Shown: piece by piece, positions 16,291 to 24,270 of the stretch
How the letters are laid out: every line of letters begins with the position of its first letter
How positions within the stretch are numbered: position 1 is the first letter of the stretch
Assembly (NCBI GenBank): GCA_903892415.1
Contig: CAITIQ010000079.1
Location: 1 to 36,615, forward strand
DNA length: 36,615 nucleotides
Direction: 5' to 3'
Origin: an uncultured delta proteobacterium
GTDB lineage: Bacteria; Myxococcota_A; Polyangia; Polyangiales; Polyangiaceae
Notes under the pieces: generated by a model
Told to the model about the DNA's origin: nothing
Databases searched by the model: none
Seen by the model: the letters and a program-made list of their open reading frames with translations, nothing else
Program-made: the position numbers and the translations under genes

Positions 16291-17253
16291 TTAGAAACGC
16301 AGCCGCAGCCCGTTCGGTGTGGGCTCCCATGCTGTTTGCTCGGGCTCGCTCGGTCCGCAGAAGATCAGCATGAAGGTGCCAGCGACGATGCCGGCGATAC
16401 CCACGCCGAGCCCAACGTTGGCAATGACCTCGGCCGTCTTTCCGCTCGAGATCGTGTCTTGCGACGCCGCGTCTTCACAGGGACCGACGGGGCACGTCGC
16501 CTCGAGGGTGGAGAAGGCGTCGTTGGCCTGAACGGTGCCCACCGCAAACGTTACAAACCCGCCAACCCCAAGCGCCGCGACGCCAATGCCCAAGCCACGC
16601 ACCAAGCCGAAGCCCGGTCCGTCGTCGTCCGCGGGCGGCTGCTGGGCTGGGGTTGCGGTAGCGCCGCCAGGCGCTGGAGCGGCAGCGGCCGAGAGGGTGA
16701 TGGTTTGCAAGGCACCAGCCGCAACCACGATCTTTTGTCGCGTGGGTACGCCGCCTGGCTTCACTGCGCTGACCTGCACCTCGCCCGGCGCAACCGCGAG
16801 CGGCGTTCCAACCCTTGCGGTCTCTACGCCTGTGCCATTCAAGGTGACTACCGCTCCCGCGAGCTCTTCACTCAACGCGATCACCACGCGGCCAACGCGT
16901 GCCTCGAGCAACGTTAGTTCGGCGGCTGCCGCGTCCCGGGTGGCGGCGTAACGTTCGTCGCTGTCGGCTTTGGCGCGAGCGTCGCGCACGGTGAGCGCCA
17001 TCTCCTCGTAGGCCTGCACGAGGTTGCCCGTCTCCCGCAGACAGCGCGCAAGGTAGAGTCGGGCGTTCGGGCTACCGGTTGCGTCCACCGCTTTGCGAAA
17101 GCGTGGGAGGGCTCCGGCGGCGTCTTTGGCGTCCCAGAGTTTGCGGCCTTCTTCAAAGGCTTTGGCCGCGTCTTCTTGTGCAAACGCGACGGTGGGTGCA
17201 GCGAGGCCGAGCAGGAGCGTAAGGAGCGCGGTGGGCCAAATGCGTTGGTTCAT
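16291..17253 (-). CDS. Secreted TPR/PEGA-like protein coupled to a Ser/Thr kinase
   Basis: The 320-aa product has a signal peptide ending VAFAQ. A TPR-like helical repeat follows (KAFEEGRKLWDAKDAAGALP, then YLARCLRETGNLVQAYEEM). A PEGA-like beta segment (VVTLNGTGVE, VAPGEVQVSAVKPG) and two C-terminal hydrophobic helices complete it. This architecture is very common beside Ser/Thr kinase genes in myxobacteria, where it is thought to act in the envelope; the molecular role is unknown. Its ATG overlaps the kinase stop (CTATGA), so the two are coupled. It is convergent with the hydrolase gene, with 43 nt between and no clear terminator. Confidence 0.8.
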   Translation of the reverse strand: MNQRIWPTALLTLLLGLAAPTVAFAQEDAAKAFEEGRKLWDAKDAAGALPRFRKAVDATGSPNARLYLARCLRETGNLVQAYEEMALTVRDARAKADSDERYAATRDAAAAELTLLEARVGRVVIALSEELAGAVVTLNGTGVETARVGTPLAVAPGEVQVSAVKPGGVPTRQKIVVAAGALQTITLSAAAAPAPGGATATPAQQPPADDDGPGFGLVRGLGIGVAALGVGGFVTFAVGTVQANDAFSTLEATCPVGPCEDAASQDTISSGKTAEVIANVGLGVGIAGIVAGTFMLIFCGPSEPEQTAWEPTPNGLRLRF

Positions 17254-18698
17254 AGCCGGTCGGGGTTGTAGGCCGTCTTGCTGGGGGAGGCCGTCTTGAC
17301 GGCCGGGGTCGCTGGGAGCGCGGGCAGACTTTGCGGGGCGCCCTTTATGGACGCGGCTGCGCTGGCGGTGCTGCGGGCAGAAGCACTGGCGCTGGCCGTT
17401 GTTAGCGAACTCGAGGCTGCCATCGGTAGCACCTCGATCGAGCTGGGTTTGGCCGCTACCACCGGCGCCTCACTTGCGGCCGCGACTGGCGCCGCTGGAG
17501 CTGGGTCTTTGCGTGAGCCGAAGAAGGCGGCGGCTGCGATCGCCACAGCCAGCCCAGCGCCACCAAGGACGAAGGGCATCGCCGAGCGCGGGGCTTTTTG
17601 CGACACCGGCGCAGCGCTCATTGCCACGTCCGCGGCGGTGACCTGGGAGGGAGCAGAGGGGCGCGAGATATCCCGCGCTGGGGGCGTTGGATCGCCGGGG
17701 GACGATGGTATCGGGTCTCGGCCGGGAAGCCCGCGACGCAAGGCTGCGACCTCCTTCAGATCCAGCTTCTTGTGCGCGCCGGCCTCAGCGATGAACGCCG
17801 CAACAGCGCGGGCGGGGGCGATCGCGATTTTGGACTCAGCGGCGGCCTGCTCGAGCGCTTCGGCGAAGTCGGCGGCGGAAGCAAAACGCTGGTCACGCTT
17901 CTTGGCCAGCGCCTTCATGGTCACAGCGTCGATCGCTGGGGGCACCGAAGGGTCGTGTTCGCTCGGCTTGCTGCTCGCGCCGGACAGGATCATCGTCAGC
18001 AGGGCGCCGTCGCTGTCGGCGTGGAACAGCCGCTTACCAACGATGCTCTCCCACAAGACGGCGCCAGCCGCGTAAACGTCGCAACGCCGATCGAGCTCCT
18101 CGTTGAGCAGCTGCTCCGGCGGCATGAAGGGGATTTTGCCTTTGAGCTGACCACCGCGGGTCGAGGAGAGGCGTGCCTCGGCGCGCGCGACGCCGAAGTC
18201 GGTGATGCGTGCGCCGCCGTCTGTGCCGACCAAAACGTTGACCGGCGAGACGTCGCGGTGAATCAGGTTGAGCGGCTGATCCTCATCGTCTCGCAGCTCA
18301 TGCGCGCAATGCAGGCCGTTCAACGTCTCGATCATGATGCGCAAGACGATGGGCAGGGGAATGGCGCCTGGCTTGGTCCCGACAGCTTTGCGCAGCTGCT
18401 GGAGCGAAGGGCCGTCGATGTACTCCATCACCAGGAACAGGCCGTCCGCCGATTCCTGCACGTCCAACGTCGGCACGACGTTGGGGTGGCGAATCCGGGC
18501 TGCCAAGCGCGCTTCATCAAGGAACATGGTGACGAACTCGGGCTCCGCAGCGAACTGCGGATGCATCACCTTGATCGCCACCAAACGCTCGAAGCCGCCG
18601 ACTCCCACCGCGCGCCCCAGGTGCACGGTGGCCATACCGCCGACGGCCACCCGCTTGAGGATCTCGTAGCGACCACCCAAGAGCGCGCCGGAGCTCAT
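17250..18698 (-). CDS. Membrane-anchored Ser/Thr protein kinase
   Basis: This is a 482-aa Hanks-type kinase. It has a Gly-rich loop (VAVGGMATV, 18-25), catalytic Lys43 (AIKVM), HRDVSPVN with Asp149, DFG at 167-169, and an activation segment ending in MPPEQ. After a Pro/Ala linker there is one transmembrane helix (roughly 368-388, PFVLGGAGLAVAIAAAAFFG) and a low-complexity Ala/Ser/Pro-rich exterior tail with no folded sensor domain. The HRDVSPxN loop is typical of myxobacterial kinases. The substrate is unknown, though the coupled TPR/PEGA-like protein may be functionally linked. ATG 18698 has no Shine-Dalgarno sequence but overlaps the stop of an upstream mini-ORF (TGATG). Confidence 0.93.
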   Translation of the reverse strand: MSSGALLGGRYEILKRVAVGGMATVHLGRAVGVGGFERLVAIKVMHPQFAAEPEFVTMFLDEARLAARIRHPNVVPTLDVQESADGLFLVMEYIDGPSLQQLRKAVGTKPGAIPLPIVLRIMIETLNGLHCAHELRDDEDQPLNLIHRDVSPVNVLVGTDGGARITDFGVARAEARLSSTRGGQLKGKIPFMPPEQLLNEELDRRCDVYAAGAVLWESIVGKRLFHADSDGALLTMILSGASSKPSEHDPSVPPAIDAVTMKALAKKRDQRFASAADFAEALEQAAAESKIAIAPARAVAAFIAEAGAHKKLDLKEVAALRRGLPGRDPIPSSPGDPTPPARDISRPSAPSQVTAADVAMSAAPVSQKAPRSAMPFVLGGAGLAVAIAAAAFFGSRKDPAPAAPVAAASEAPVVAAKPSSIEVLPMAASSSLTTASASASARSTASAAASIKGAPQSLPALPATPAVKTASPSKTAYNPDRL

Positions 18699-18751
18699 CA
18701 GAGCACCGCCCCGAGCTGGCCATCACGGCACGAGTCGCGCAAAGCCTTCAC
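18698..18751 (-). CDS. Leaderless 17-codon mini-ORF coupled to the kinase gene
   Basis: A GTG lies 6 nt after TAGGCT on the minus strand and reads MKALRDSCRDGQLGAVL. Its TGA shares the A of the kinase ATG (TGATG). The kinase start has no ribosome-binding site of its own, so a leader peptide delivering ribosomes by termination-reinitiation is plausible. No homologue is recognised. Confidence 0.4.
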   Translation of the reverse strand: MKALRDSCRDGQLGAVL

Positions 18752-18757
18752 AGCTTC

Positions 18758-18763
18758 AGCCTA
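18758..18763 (-). promoter_or_regulatory. -10-like TAGGCT upstream of the kinase leader ORF
   Basis: The minus-strand TAGGCT ends 6 nt before the GTG of the mini-ORF. It is the only such box in the 101-bp gap between the aminotransferase and kinase genes. Confidence 0.4.
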
Positions 18764-18799
18764 ACGGACGAACTCGACTCGTGTCCACGAAGGCAACGG

Positions 18800-20104
18800 C
18801 TAGCGCAGGCTCGACACGAGCTTTTCCAAGCGGCCGAGTGCGCGCACGCACACTTCCTCCGACGGACCGAACGAGAAGCGCACATGGCGAGCGAAGCGCG
18901 AGGCTCGGCCGGCCCGACGTTTCCCGGGGTTTACGTCGAAGAACTGGCCGGGCACGGTGATCACCTTGTGCTCGAGCGCCGCACGGAAGAAGGCCATGCC
19001 GTCGTTGATGGGCGCAGGCAGATTCGCCACCGAGCCCCAGCAGTAGAAGGTGCCCTCCGGCGGTACGTCCACCGTAACGCCGATGCGCCGCAGACCCTCG
19101 AGCATCAGCTGGCGCTTCTTCGAGAAGTTGCGATGAATTGCGGCCGTCTCGCGCTCGACGTTGGCCGGCTCGAGCAGGGGAATGGCGGCGCGTTGCATCG
19201 GCTTGGAGCCGCCACCGTCGAGGAAGCTGCCAGCGCTGGCCACAGCGTCAATGACGTCTTTGGGACCGACCGTCCAGGTGACTCGCCAACCCGGGTATCG
19301 CCAGTTCTTGGTCAGCCCATCGAAGATCACGATCGGGTCGGTGTTCACGTTCTCGACGTAGCGCGCCGCGCTCTCCATCGGTGCGGTGCCGGGAACGCCG
19401 TAAAGGTAATGCGAGTAAAACTCGTCCATCAGCATCGTGCAGTCGAGCTCACGAGCGACGTTGACCCAAGCTGCCAGTTCCTCACCGCGCACGTGTTTGC
19501 CGGTGGGATTGCACGGGTTGCTCATCAGAATGCCGCCCAGCCCGCGCCCCAAGATTTCCCGGCGCAGGTCTCGCACCGAGAAGTCGTATTGGCGTTCTCC
19601 CTCGAGCAAGATGGGGATGGGGGAGAACAGGCGGAAGACGTCCAGCAGCTCTTCGTAGGCAGTGTAGTCGGGCAAGAAGTGACCGAGGTTGATTTGCCCC
19701 AAGGCGGCGGCTGCGCGGGTGAGCGCGATGCGCCCACCGCCGGAGACGGCTACGTTCTCCGCCGTGTATTGCGAGGGCATGCCCTTGCGGTAGAGGTTGT
19801 TGTAGAGCGAAGCGATGGTTTCTCGCAGCTCGCTAACGCCCGCGACCGGTGCGTATTCCTGATCGCCGACGGCGATGGCGACGCTCTCACAGCGGTCGGG
19901 TGAGCCGGGTAGCGGCCCTGTCTCCGGCATGCCCTGACCGAGGTTGCACCAATCATCCTCGCCGGGATCCGCCGAGTAGGTGTAGCCGAGGCGAGCGGCC
20001 TCCCCCATGACGAAGATCACGCCGGTTCGCGGCACGCGACGGAAGGCGCCAGCCGCGCCCTCCTTCAATTCGGGGGCAACTTCTTGTTCGCGCGGATCAC
20101 TCAT
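18800..20104 (-). CDS. PLP-dependent class I/II aminotransferase
   Basis: This is a 434-aa fold-type I aminotransferase-like enzyme. Markers are LMSNPCNPTG (the NPxG turn), MDEFYSHYLYG (PLP-ring Asp and Tyr), and the Schiff-base Lys266 in FDGLTKNWRYPGW, followed by VRFSFGPSEE with the carboxylate-binding Arg. The N-terminal block LGQGMPETGPLPG matches the substrate-binding entry of this superfamily. The amino donor and acceptor cannot be assigned. Its ATG overlaps the stop of the upstream GT-C-like membrane protein (ATGA), so the pair is translated together. It could supply or modify an amino sugar or amino acid used by that protein, which is inference. Confidence 0.88.
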   Translation of the reverse strand: MSDPREQEVAPELKEGAAGAFRRVPRTGVIFVMGEAARLGYTYSADPGEDDWCNLGQGMPETGPLPGSPDRCESVAIAVGDQEYAPVAGVSELRETIASLYNNLYRKGMPSQYTAENVAVSGGGRIALTRAAAALGQINLGHFLPDYTAYEELLDVFRLFSPIPILLEGERQYDFSVRDLRREILGRGLGGILMSNPCNPTGKHVRGEELAAWVNVARELDCTMLMDEFYSHYLYGVPGTAPMESAARYVENVNTDPIVIFDGLTKNWRYPGWRVTWTVGPKDVIDAVASAGSFLDGGGSKPMQRAAIPLLEPANVERETAAIHRNFSKKRQLMLEGLRRIGVTVDVPPEGTFYCWGSVANLPAPINDGMAFFRAALEHKVITVPGQFFDVNPGKRRAGRASRFARHVRFSFGPSEEVCVRALGRLEKLVSSLR

Positions 20105-22197
20105 GCTGCCTCGAACGAGGGGCTCTTGGCCGATACAGTGGGGCTAGGGGAGTTGGGCTTGGGGCGCTTGGCGAGGCTCTCGGCGTAGAGCCAGAGGCCC
20201 ACTCCGCCGAGGACGGGCACAGCCGCCATCAAGATGGTCGAGTAGTCCTGGCGAATGGCGCCCATGACCAGCATCACGAGCCCCGGGGGCAGGCTCACGA
20301 GCGTACCGAGCCGAGCGCCGGAGAGCTTGTCGTACCACTTGAGGTTGGCCTTGCGCGGGTTCCAATTCGGCAGCTCACGAGGCGCCAACATGAACATGAC
20401 GACATAGCTGACCAGCAACGAGATCAGCGAGAGGTACATGTAGCGGTCGTCGTTGTAGCCAATGCTGCGCCAACCGACCTGGCTCATCACTGCCATACCA
20501 AGCAGGAAGATCTCCGTGCTCCGCCTGACCTTGGACAGGACGGCCAGGAGCAACATATACGAGTAGTAGTAACAGGTAAGCTGACTGCCGAGGATGATCC
20601 AAATACCGCCTAGCGCCTGTGCGACCCACATGCTCTTGGTTCGCCGCATCACCAAGATCGAGGCCAGCAGGCTGGTCGCGAATACCGTATAGGCGACTGG
20701 CTTGTAGTCGTTGTAGCGCTTCACACGCGCCGACTTCCAACCCTCGAACGGATCGGTCTTGGAGCCGTCCTTGGAGTAACGCATACGCCCCGAGCCCTCG
20801 AAGCCCATATCGTGGCCGAGGATGACGCGCAGGCCCATGTGGTTGGTGAGCGGCGTCTTGTCGTGCACCTCGATCGTGTGCTTGAAGAACTTGGTGTACG
20901 AGTCTGTGCCGACCACGGCCGCGCTGGAACCGATGAGGATGACGGCGGCTGCGGTGCCGCCTATCAGCATGCGCAAGTGATTCGGCGCCATCCCTCTGAA
21001 CCGGATGCGCCTGAACCAGGAGGCACCGGGCACGTGTTGGAGATAGACCATGTGGAGCCCGGCGACGATGAGCCAGCCAACGACCGCGAGGCCTGGGAAC
21101 ACACGTAGGAGCGCGGAGTAGACGAGCGAAGCGCCGGCCAAGGCGAAGTAGCGTTTGCGCGCCAAGCAGGCGGCGAAGACGAAGAAGAACAGCCAGTCTT
21201 GGCGCAGCAGCGCTCCACCCGTCCACAAGAACGGCGCGGAACTCTGACAGCCAAAGAAGATGCCGGCGATGGCGAAGACACGCCAACCGAATGCCCAGTA
21301 AATCGCGATGAAGGTGGCCAGCAGGTAGGCGACGTCAATGGCCGCCAAGGCCTGCATGTTGCGTACCGTGGTTGGCACCCAGTTACCTAAGTAGTAGCCC
21401 GCCAAGGTCCAAACAGGAGGCGGGTTGTACCCGTGATCCTGTTGCATCTGCGTCCAGTAGCTATCCACGTAGCACTGGGTCGAGAAGAAGGTGACGTCCT
21501 TCTTGTACTCCTCCCAGCGCTCGGGGGAGAAACGGTCCTTGCAGATGGATGGATTGGCCAAGAGGTCATCCACCTTGATCAGCAGGTTGTCTCCGCCCAA
21601 GTTGCGGATCTTCTTGTCGCCCTTACGTACCTCGGCGCGCAGATCGAAGCTGCGGAACTTGCCGTTGCCCTCGACGTCCACCGAGACTTTGCCGATGTCA
21701 TCTTGAGCGATGGTGGAGCACTTGTAGAGACCGTCGTAGCCGATCTCAGGGAAGTACTTGGCCCCCATGTAATAGTGATACTGGTCCCAGCGGTGGAAGT
21801 ACTTGGGATAGCCGAACTTGAAGCTGTTGAAGTAGAGGATGATGCCAGCGACGCCCATCGTCACGCCGATGAAGCGCTTCCACTTCTCGGCGACGAAGCG
21901 CTTTTCACCGGCGCGCTTCATCTCGAAAAAGATGAGGCTCATCGCCAAGACGGCCAGGCCAGCCTTGACCACGTCGAGCCCGCGCACGTGCGCAGAATCC
22001 GAGGCGACCTGAGGCAGCGCGACGCCCATCTTCCCGGCGAGCATGCCGAAACAGAAGACGGCAACGAAGGCGAGCAGCCAGGACGCGATGGCTCGTTGTT
22101 GACCAAGCAGGCGCTTGCGCACCAAGCCCATCACCGTGAGCGAACCGACGAGCCCAAGTAGCCAAGGAAGGAGGGTATTGAGGGGTATTGTAGGCAC
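20101..22197 (-). CDS. GT-C-like polytopic membrane protein
   Basis: This 698-aa protein has about a dozen or more hydrophobic helices. After the first helices, a large hydrophilic loop begins with FHRWDQYHYYMGAKYFPEIG (about 135-154). An aromatic, Asp/His-containing loop of this kind after the first helices is usual for GT-C glycosyltransferases, which use lipid-linked sugars at the outer membrane face. The loop continues to about residue 265 with two Cys-containing segments. A second soluble insert (about 430-510, VHDKTPLTNHMGLRVILGHD) may complete the active site. The function is inferred from topology only. The GTG start has TAAGGT 9 nt upstream. It is translationally coupled to an aminotransferase. 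Confidence 0.7.
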   Translation of the reverse strand: MPTIPLNTLLPWLLGLVGSLTVMGLVRKRLLGQQRAIASWLLAFVAVFCFGMLAGKMGVALPQVASDSAHVRGLDVVKAGLAVLAMSLIFFEMKRAGEKRFVAEKWKRFIGVTMGVAGIILYFNSFKFGYPKYFHRWDQYHYYMGAKYFPEIGYDGLYKCSTIAQDDIGKVSVDVEGNGKFRSFDLRAEVRKGDKKIRNLGGDNLLIKVDDLLANPSICKDRFSPERWEEYKKDVTFFSTQCYVDSYWTQMQQDHGYNPPPVWTLAGYYLGNWVPTTVRNMQALAAIDVAYLLATFIAIYWAFGWRVFAIAGIFFGCQSSAPFLWTGGALLRQDWLFFFVFAACLARKRYFALAGASLVYSALLRVFPGLAVVGWLIVAGLHMVYLQHVPGASWFRRIRFRGMAPNHLRMLIGGTAAAVILIGSSAAVVGTDSYTKFFKHTIEVHDKTPLTNHMGLRVILGHDMGFEGSGRMRYSKDGSKTDPFEGWKSARVKRYNDYKPVAYTVFATSLLASILVMRRTKSMWVAQALGGIWIILGSQLTCYYYSYMLLLAVLSKVRRSTEIFLLGMAVMSQVGWRSIGYNDDRYMYLSLISLLVSYVVMFMLAPRELPNWNPRKANLKWYDKLSGARLGTLVSLPPGLVMLVMGAIRQDYSTILMAAVPVLGGVGLWLYAESLAKRPKPNSPSPTVSAKSPSFEAA

Positions 22198-22206
22198 CGC
22201 GGGCGC

Positions 22207-22212
22207 ACCTTA
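22207..22212 (-). promoter_or_regulatory. -10-like TAAGGT before the GT-C-like gene
   Basis: The minus-strand TAAGGT ends 9 nt before GTG 22197. No Shine-Dalgarno sequence is present, so this is a likely leaderless or near-leaderless start. Confidence 0.45.
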
Positions 22213-22229
22213 CCAAAGAACCCCTCGAA

Positions 22230-22258
22230 GTGGACGGCCTGACTTCGGGTGCTACGCT
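22230..22258 (+). promoter_or_regulatory. Sigma70-type promoter GTGGAC-17-TACGCT
   Basis: A TTGAC-like -35 (GTGGAC, 22230-22235) and a TACGCT -10 (22253-22258) are separated by exactly 17 nt. Transcription would begin near 22265. No start codon lies just after it, unlike the leaderless boxes, so it would produce a long leader. Confidence 0.4.
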
Positions 22259-22458
22259 CTCGCTGCAACTCCGCCACAAGCGGATGGTCTGCGGCCGGAC
22301 ATTCCGAGGATGGTCTCGCTGGGGAGCACCCTGGCACTGCAGATGAAGCCGTCTACCTTGTTCGCAAGGTCGACAACAACGTGAAACACCCCTGACGCGC
22401 GCCAACGGTGACGTCGGAAACGCTTGGGGTGCCGGCCCAGCCGGAGGAGGGAAAGAAC

Positions 22459-22503
22459 ATGCACAATCTCAACGGTCTTCACGTGGAGGGACGCTCAGCC
22501 TAA
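22459..22503 (+). CDS. 14-codon small ORF with near-perfect Shine-Dalgarno
   Basis: ATG 22459 is preceded by GGAGGAGGG (22443-22451) at good spacing, one of the strongest ribosome-binding sites in the window. It encodes MHNLNGLHVEGRSA. No homologue is recognised and there is no run of a regulatory amino acid as in classic attenuation leaders. An intrinsic terminator begins 44 nt after its stop. Confidence 0.4.
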   Translation: MHNLNGLHVEGRSA

Positions 22504-22546
22504 CGGCGGAGCCTCCGTCTTGTGACCGAGCCCCCACGTGGGCCGA

Positions 22547-22578
22547 GGCGCTCTGGCAAAGGCTGGAGCGCCTTTTTT
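22547..22578 (+). terminator. Intrinsic terminator
   Basis: A perfect GGCGCTC (22547-22553) / GAGCGCC (22566-22572) stem with a 12-nt loop is followed by six Ts. The T-run is on the plus strand only, so it ends the short upstream plus-strand unit rather than the minus-strand lipoprotein gene that stops 10 nt away. Confidence 0.85.
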
Positions 22579-22587
22579 CGTCGTGGT

Positions 22588-23187
22588 TTACTCGTCGCTG
22601 ACGCCGAACGCGTTGACCTCGTATCGCACGTCGCAAGGCAGCTTACCGAGGATCACCTGCTGACCGTAAAAGCCTGGCTGGCCGATCATGTCGGAGCAGT
22701 CGGAGCCCTCGGTCGCTTCGAAGTGAAAGCTCATGCTGCCCTTCCACTTGCTGCGCTCGGCGTCGTCCTCATCGAAGGCTCCGTCCAGCGAATCAACGCG
22801 GCGAATTCGGCAAGGTGGTAGCCAGTCGTCGTCGGTCGCCGGGCTGCGCAGGTCGCTGACGATGGTCGCGTCAAAGGAGAAGGAGAGCTTGTCGCTGCGT
22901 AGCTCGCCCGGCTTGGGCCCGCTGCCGGTGTCCCAGAAGATCTGCTCGCCCTCTTCGTCCTCGCTCAGCGTGGTCTCGAAGGTCCAGGAGGGCGCGAGTA
23001 CGATCGTGCCTTCACCGCAGTCGCTGGCGACGCGCTCGGCGTCGACCTCGTAGGTCCCGATCGCGACGAGGTCCGACTCCGGCACGGACTCCTCTTCTTC
23101 AGTGCCGCTGGATTCAGAAGGGATGCCGAGGGAAAGGCATCCCGGCAGTAGCAGCAACAGCGCAGCGGCGGACACAGCTCGTTTCAT
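22588..23187 (-). CDS. Lipoprotein of unknown function
   Basis: This 199-aa predicted outer-membrane or surface lipoprotein has a signal peptide with lipobox LLPGC (Cys17). A Glu/Ser-rich linker follows (EEEESVPES). The body is a beta-rich domain with conserved-looking Trp, Asp and four Cys (SDCGEGTIV, PPCRIRR, GSDCSDM, KLPCDVRYEV), which could form two disulfides. I do not recognise the family. It is transcribed divergently from the isoaspartyl peptidase gene, 70 bp away. No clear ribosome-binding site is seen, and the start is chosen from the lipoprotein signal. Confidence 0.75.
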   Translation of the reverse strand: MKRAVSAAALLLLLPGCLSLGIPSESSGTEEEESVPESDLVAIGTYEVDAERVASDCGEGTIVLAPSWTFETTLSEDEEGEQIFWDTGSGPKPGELRSDKLSFSFDATIVSDLRSPATDDDWLPPCRIRRVDSLDGAFDEDDAERSKWKGSMSFHFEATEGSDCSDMIGQPGFYGQQVILGKLPCDVRYEVNAFGVSDE

Positions 23188-23243
23188 CGTCTCGGTTTAG
23201 ACAGAAGCGGCAAGGTTGATCCAGTTTTCAGCTGCGATTCACC

Positions 23244-23249
23244 TATGCT
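23244..23249 (+). promoter_or_regulatory. -10-like TATGCT, leaderless promoter of the isoaspartyl peptidase gene
   Basis: TATGCT ends 8 nt before ATG 23258, which it helps select over an in-frame start 42 nt upstream. Confidence 0.5.
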
Positions 23250-23257
23250 CAGCCGCC

Positions 23258-24163
23258 ATGAACGTCGAGTCGGGTGGCGGGCTTTTGCTTCCGTTGGTGC
23301 TGGTTCACGGGGGAGCCGGCAACGTCCCCAGCGAGCGACGCGAGTTGCATGTGGAGGGCTGTCGCGCAGCGGCGCGGGCCGGCTATCAGCGCCTCAGCGA
23401 AGGCGGCTCGGCGCTCGATGCGGTGCAAGCCGCGGTGAAGGTGCTCGAGGATCTACCGCAGTTCAACGCTGGTACCGGGGCGGCTCTCAACGCCGAAGGG
23501 CAGGTTTCGCATGACGCTTCCTTGATGCGCGGGTCCGATCTCGCGGCCGGCGCGGTGGGAGCGCTGATGAGCTTTCGCAACCCGATCGAGGTTGCGCGCG
23601 CTGTGCTCGAGGAAGGGCGGCACGTGCTCTACGTTGGGCCGGGAGCGCGTGCCTTCGCGATCGAGCGCGGGTTCACCGAGGTGGAGGCTGAGGCGCTGGT
23701 GACCGAGGAAGCACGGGCCGCCTTGGCGAAGTTCCGCGCCGACGGCGGGAGTGGCGGCTGGGCCGGTGGAACCGTGGGCGCGGTAGCGGTAGACGCCACA
23801 GGGCAGCTCGCCGCTGGCACCAGCACCGGCGGTACGTTGGGCAAGCGCGTGGGGCGCTTGGGCGATTCCCCGATCATTGGGGCTGGCACGCTGGCGGACG
23901 ATTCGTCCTGCGCGGTCAGCTGCACTGGGGACGGCGAGGCGATCTTGAAGCTCGGGCTCTCGCAAGTGGCGGCCAGCTACCTGCGAGCCGGCGAGTCGGC
24001 CGAGCAGGCCGCCCGTCTCGCGGTGACGAGGCTGCAAGAGCGGCTGCAGGGCGCATCAGGGCTGATTCTGGTTACGCCGCAGGGGCGCTTCGCCTGGGCT
24101 CGCTCGACCGCGACGATGTCCTTTGCCGTGGTTGGTGCCGGGGGCGAGCAGGCGGGGATCTAG
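23258..24163 (+). CDS. Isoaspartyl peptidase / L-asparaginase (plant-type, Ntn hydrolase)
   Basis: This enzyme hydrolyses isoaspartyl dipeptides and L-asparagine after autocleavage into two subunits. The 301-aa precursor has LVHGGAG at the N-terminus and FNAGTGAALNAEGQVSHDAS. The cleavage site is GGTVGAVAVD, with the catalytic nucleophile Thr172 exposed by cleavage. It then has the substrate-binding TSTGGTLGKRVGRLGDSP and GAGTLADD. The usual family residue before GTVG is His; here it is Gly. There is no signal peptide, so it is probably cytosolic. It appears monocistronic. Confidence 0.93.
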   Translation: MNVESGGGLLLPLVLVHGGAGNVPSERRELHVEGCRAAARAGYQRLSEGGSALDAVQAAVKVLEDLPQFNAGTGAALNAEGQVSHDASLMRGSDLAAGAVGALMSFRNPIEVARAVLEEGRHVLYVGPGARAFAIERGFTEVEAEALVTEEARAALAKFRADGGSGGWAGGTVGAVAVDATGQLAAGTSTGGTLGKRVGRLGDSPIIGAGTLADDSSCAVSCTGDGEAILKLGLSQVAASYLRAGESAEQAARLAVTRLQERLQGASGLILVTPQGRFAWARSTATMSFAVVGAGGEQAGI

Positions 24164-24226
24164 ACCTGATTGAGGCATGCGGCCGAGTTCGCCGCCGCGA
24201 CAGGTGCAGCGTCGAGCGGTTGCCGC

Positions 24227-24232
24227 GTAAGC
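24227..24232 (+). promoter_or_regulatory. -10-like TAAGCT upstream of the MopE-like gene
   Basis: TAAGCT lies 38 nt before ATG 24271 and would give a short leader carrying GGAGG, so this gene looks conventionally leadered. Confidence 0.3.
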
Positions 24233-24270
24233 TGCGGGCGCTCCCACCCGTTGGAGCATTCGGAGGAATG

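Larger units (their letters stand above)
22265..22578 (+). ncRNA. Candidate short structured RNA with mini-ORF and terminator
   Basis: A self-contained unit of about 315 nt lies between the GT-C-like gene and a lipoprotein gene. It has a promoter at 22230-22258, a leader of about 195 nt, and a hairpin CCGGC/GCCGG (22432-22444) directly before a strong ribosome-binding site. A 14-codon ORF follows, then a small hairpin (CGGA/TCCG, 22507-22517), a CACGTG palindrome, and an intrinsic terminator. The next plus-strand gene is 680 nt beyond the terminator, so it does not look like an attenuator for it. I could not match it to a riboswitch class I know. It could be an sRNA, a small-protein mRNA, or both. 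Confidence 0.4.

Noticed and set aside
17598..18764. 388-aa plus-strand ORF antisense to the Ser/Thr kinase
   Set aside because: It is an open antisense frame of a high-GC gene. The minus strand encodes all kinase motifs, and the ORF has no recognisable domain.
18884..19903. 339-aa plus-strand ORF
   Set aside because: It is antisense to the aminotransferase, with His/Val/Arg-rich composition typical of shadow frames.
22265..22458. Known riboswitch (cobalamin, c-di-GMP, glycine or SAM type) in the long leader
   Set aside because: I could not find the conserved core sequence of any of these classes; only hairpins are visible.
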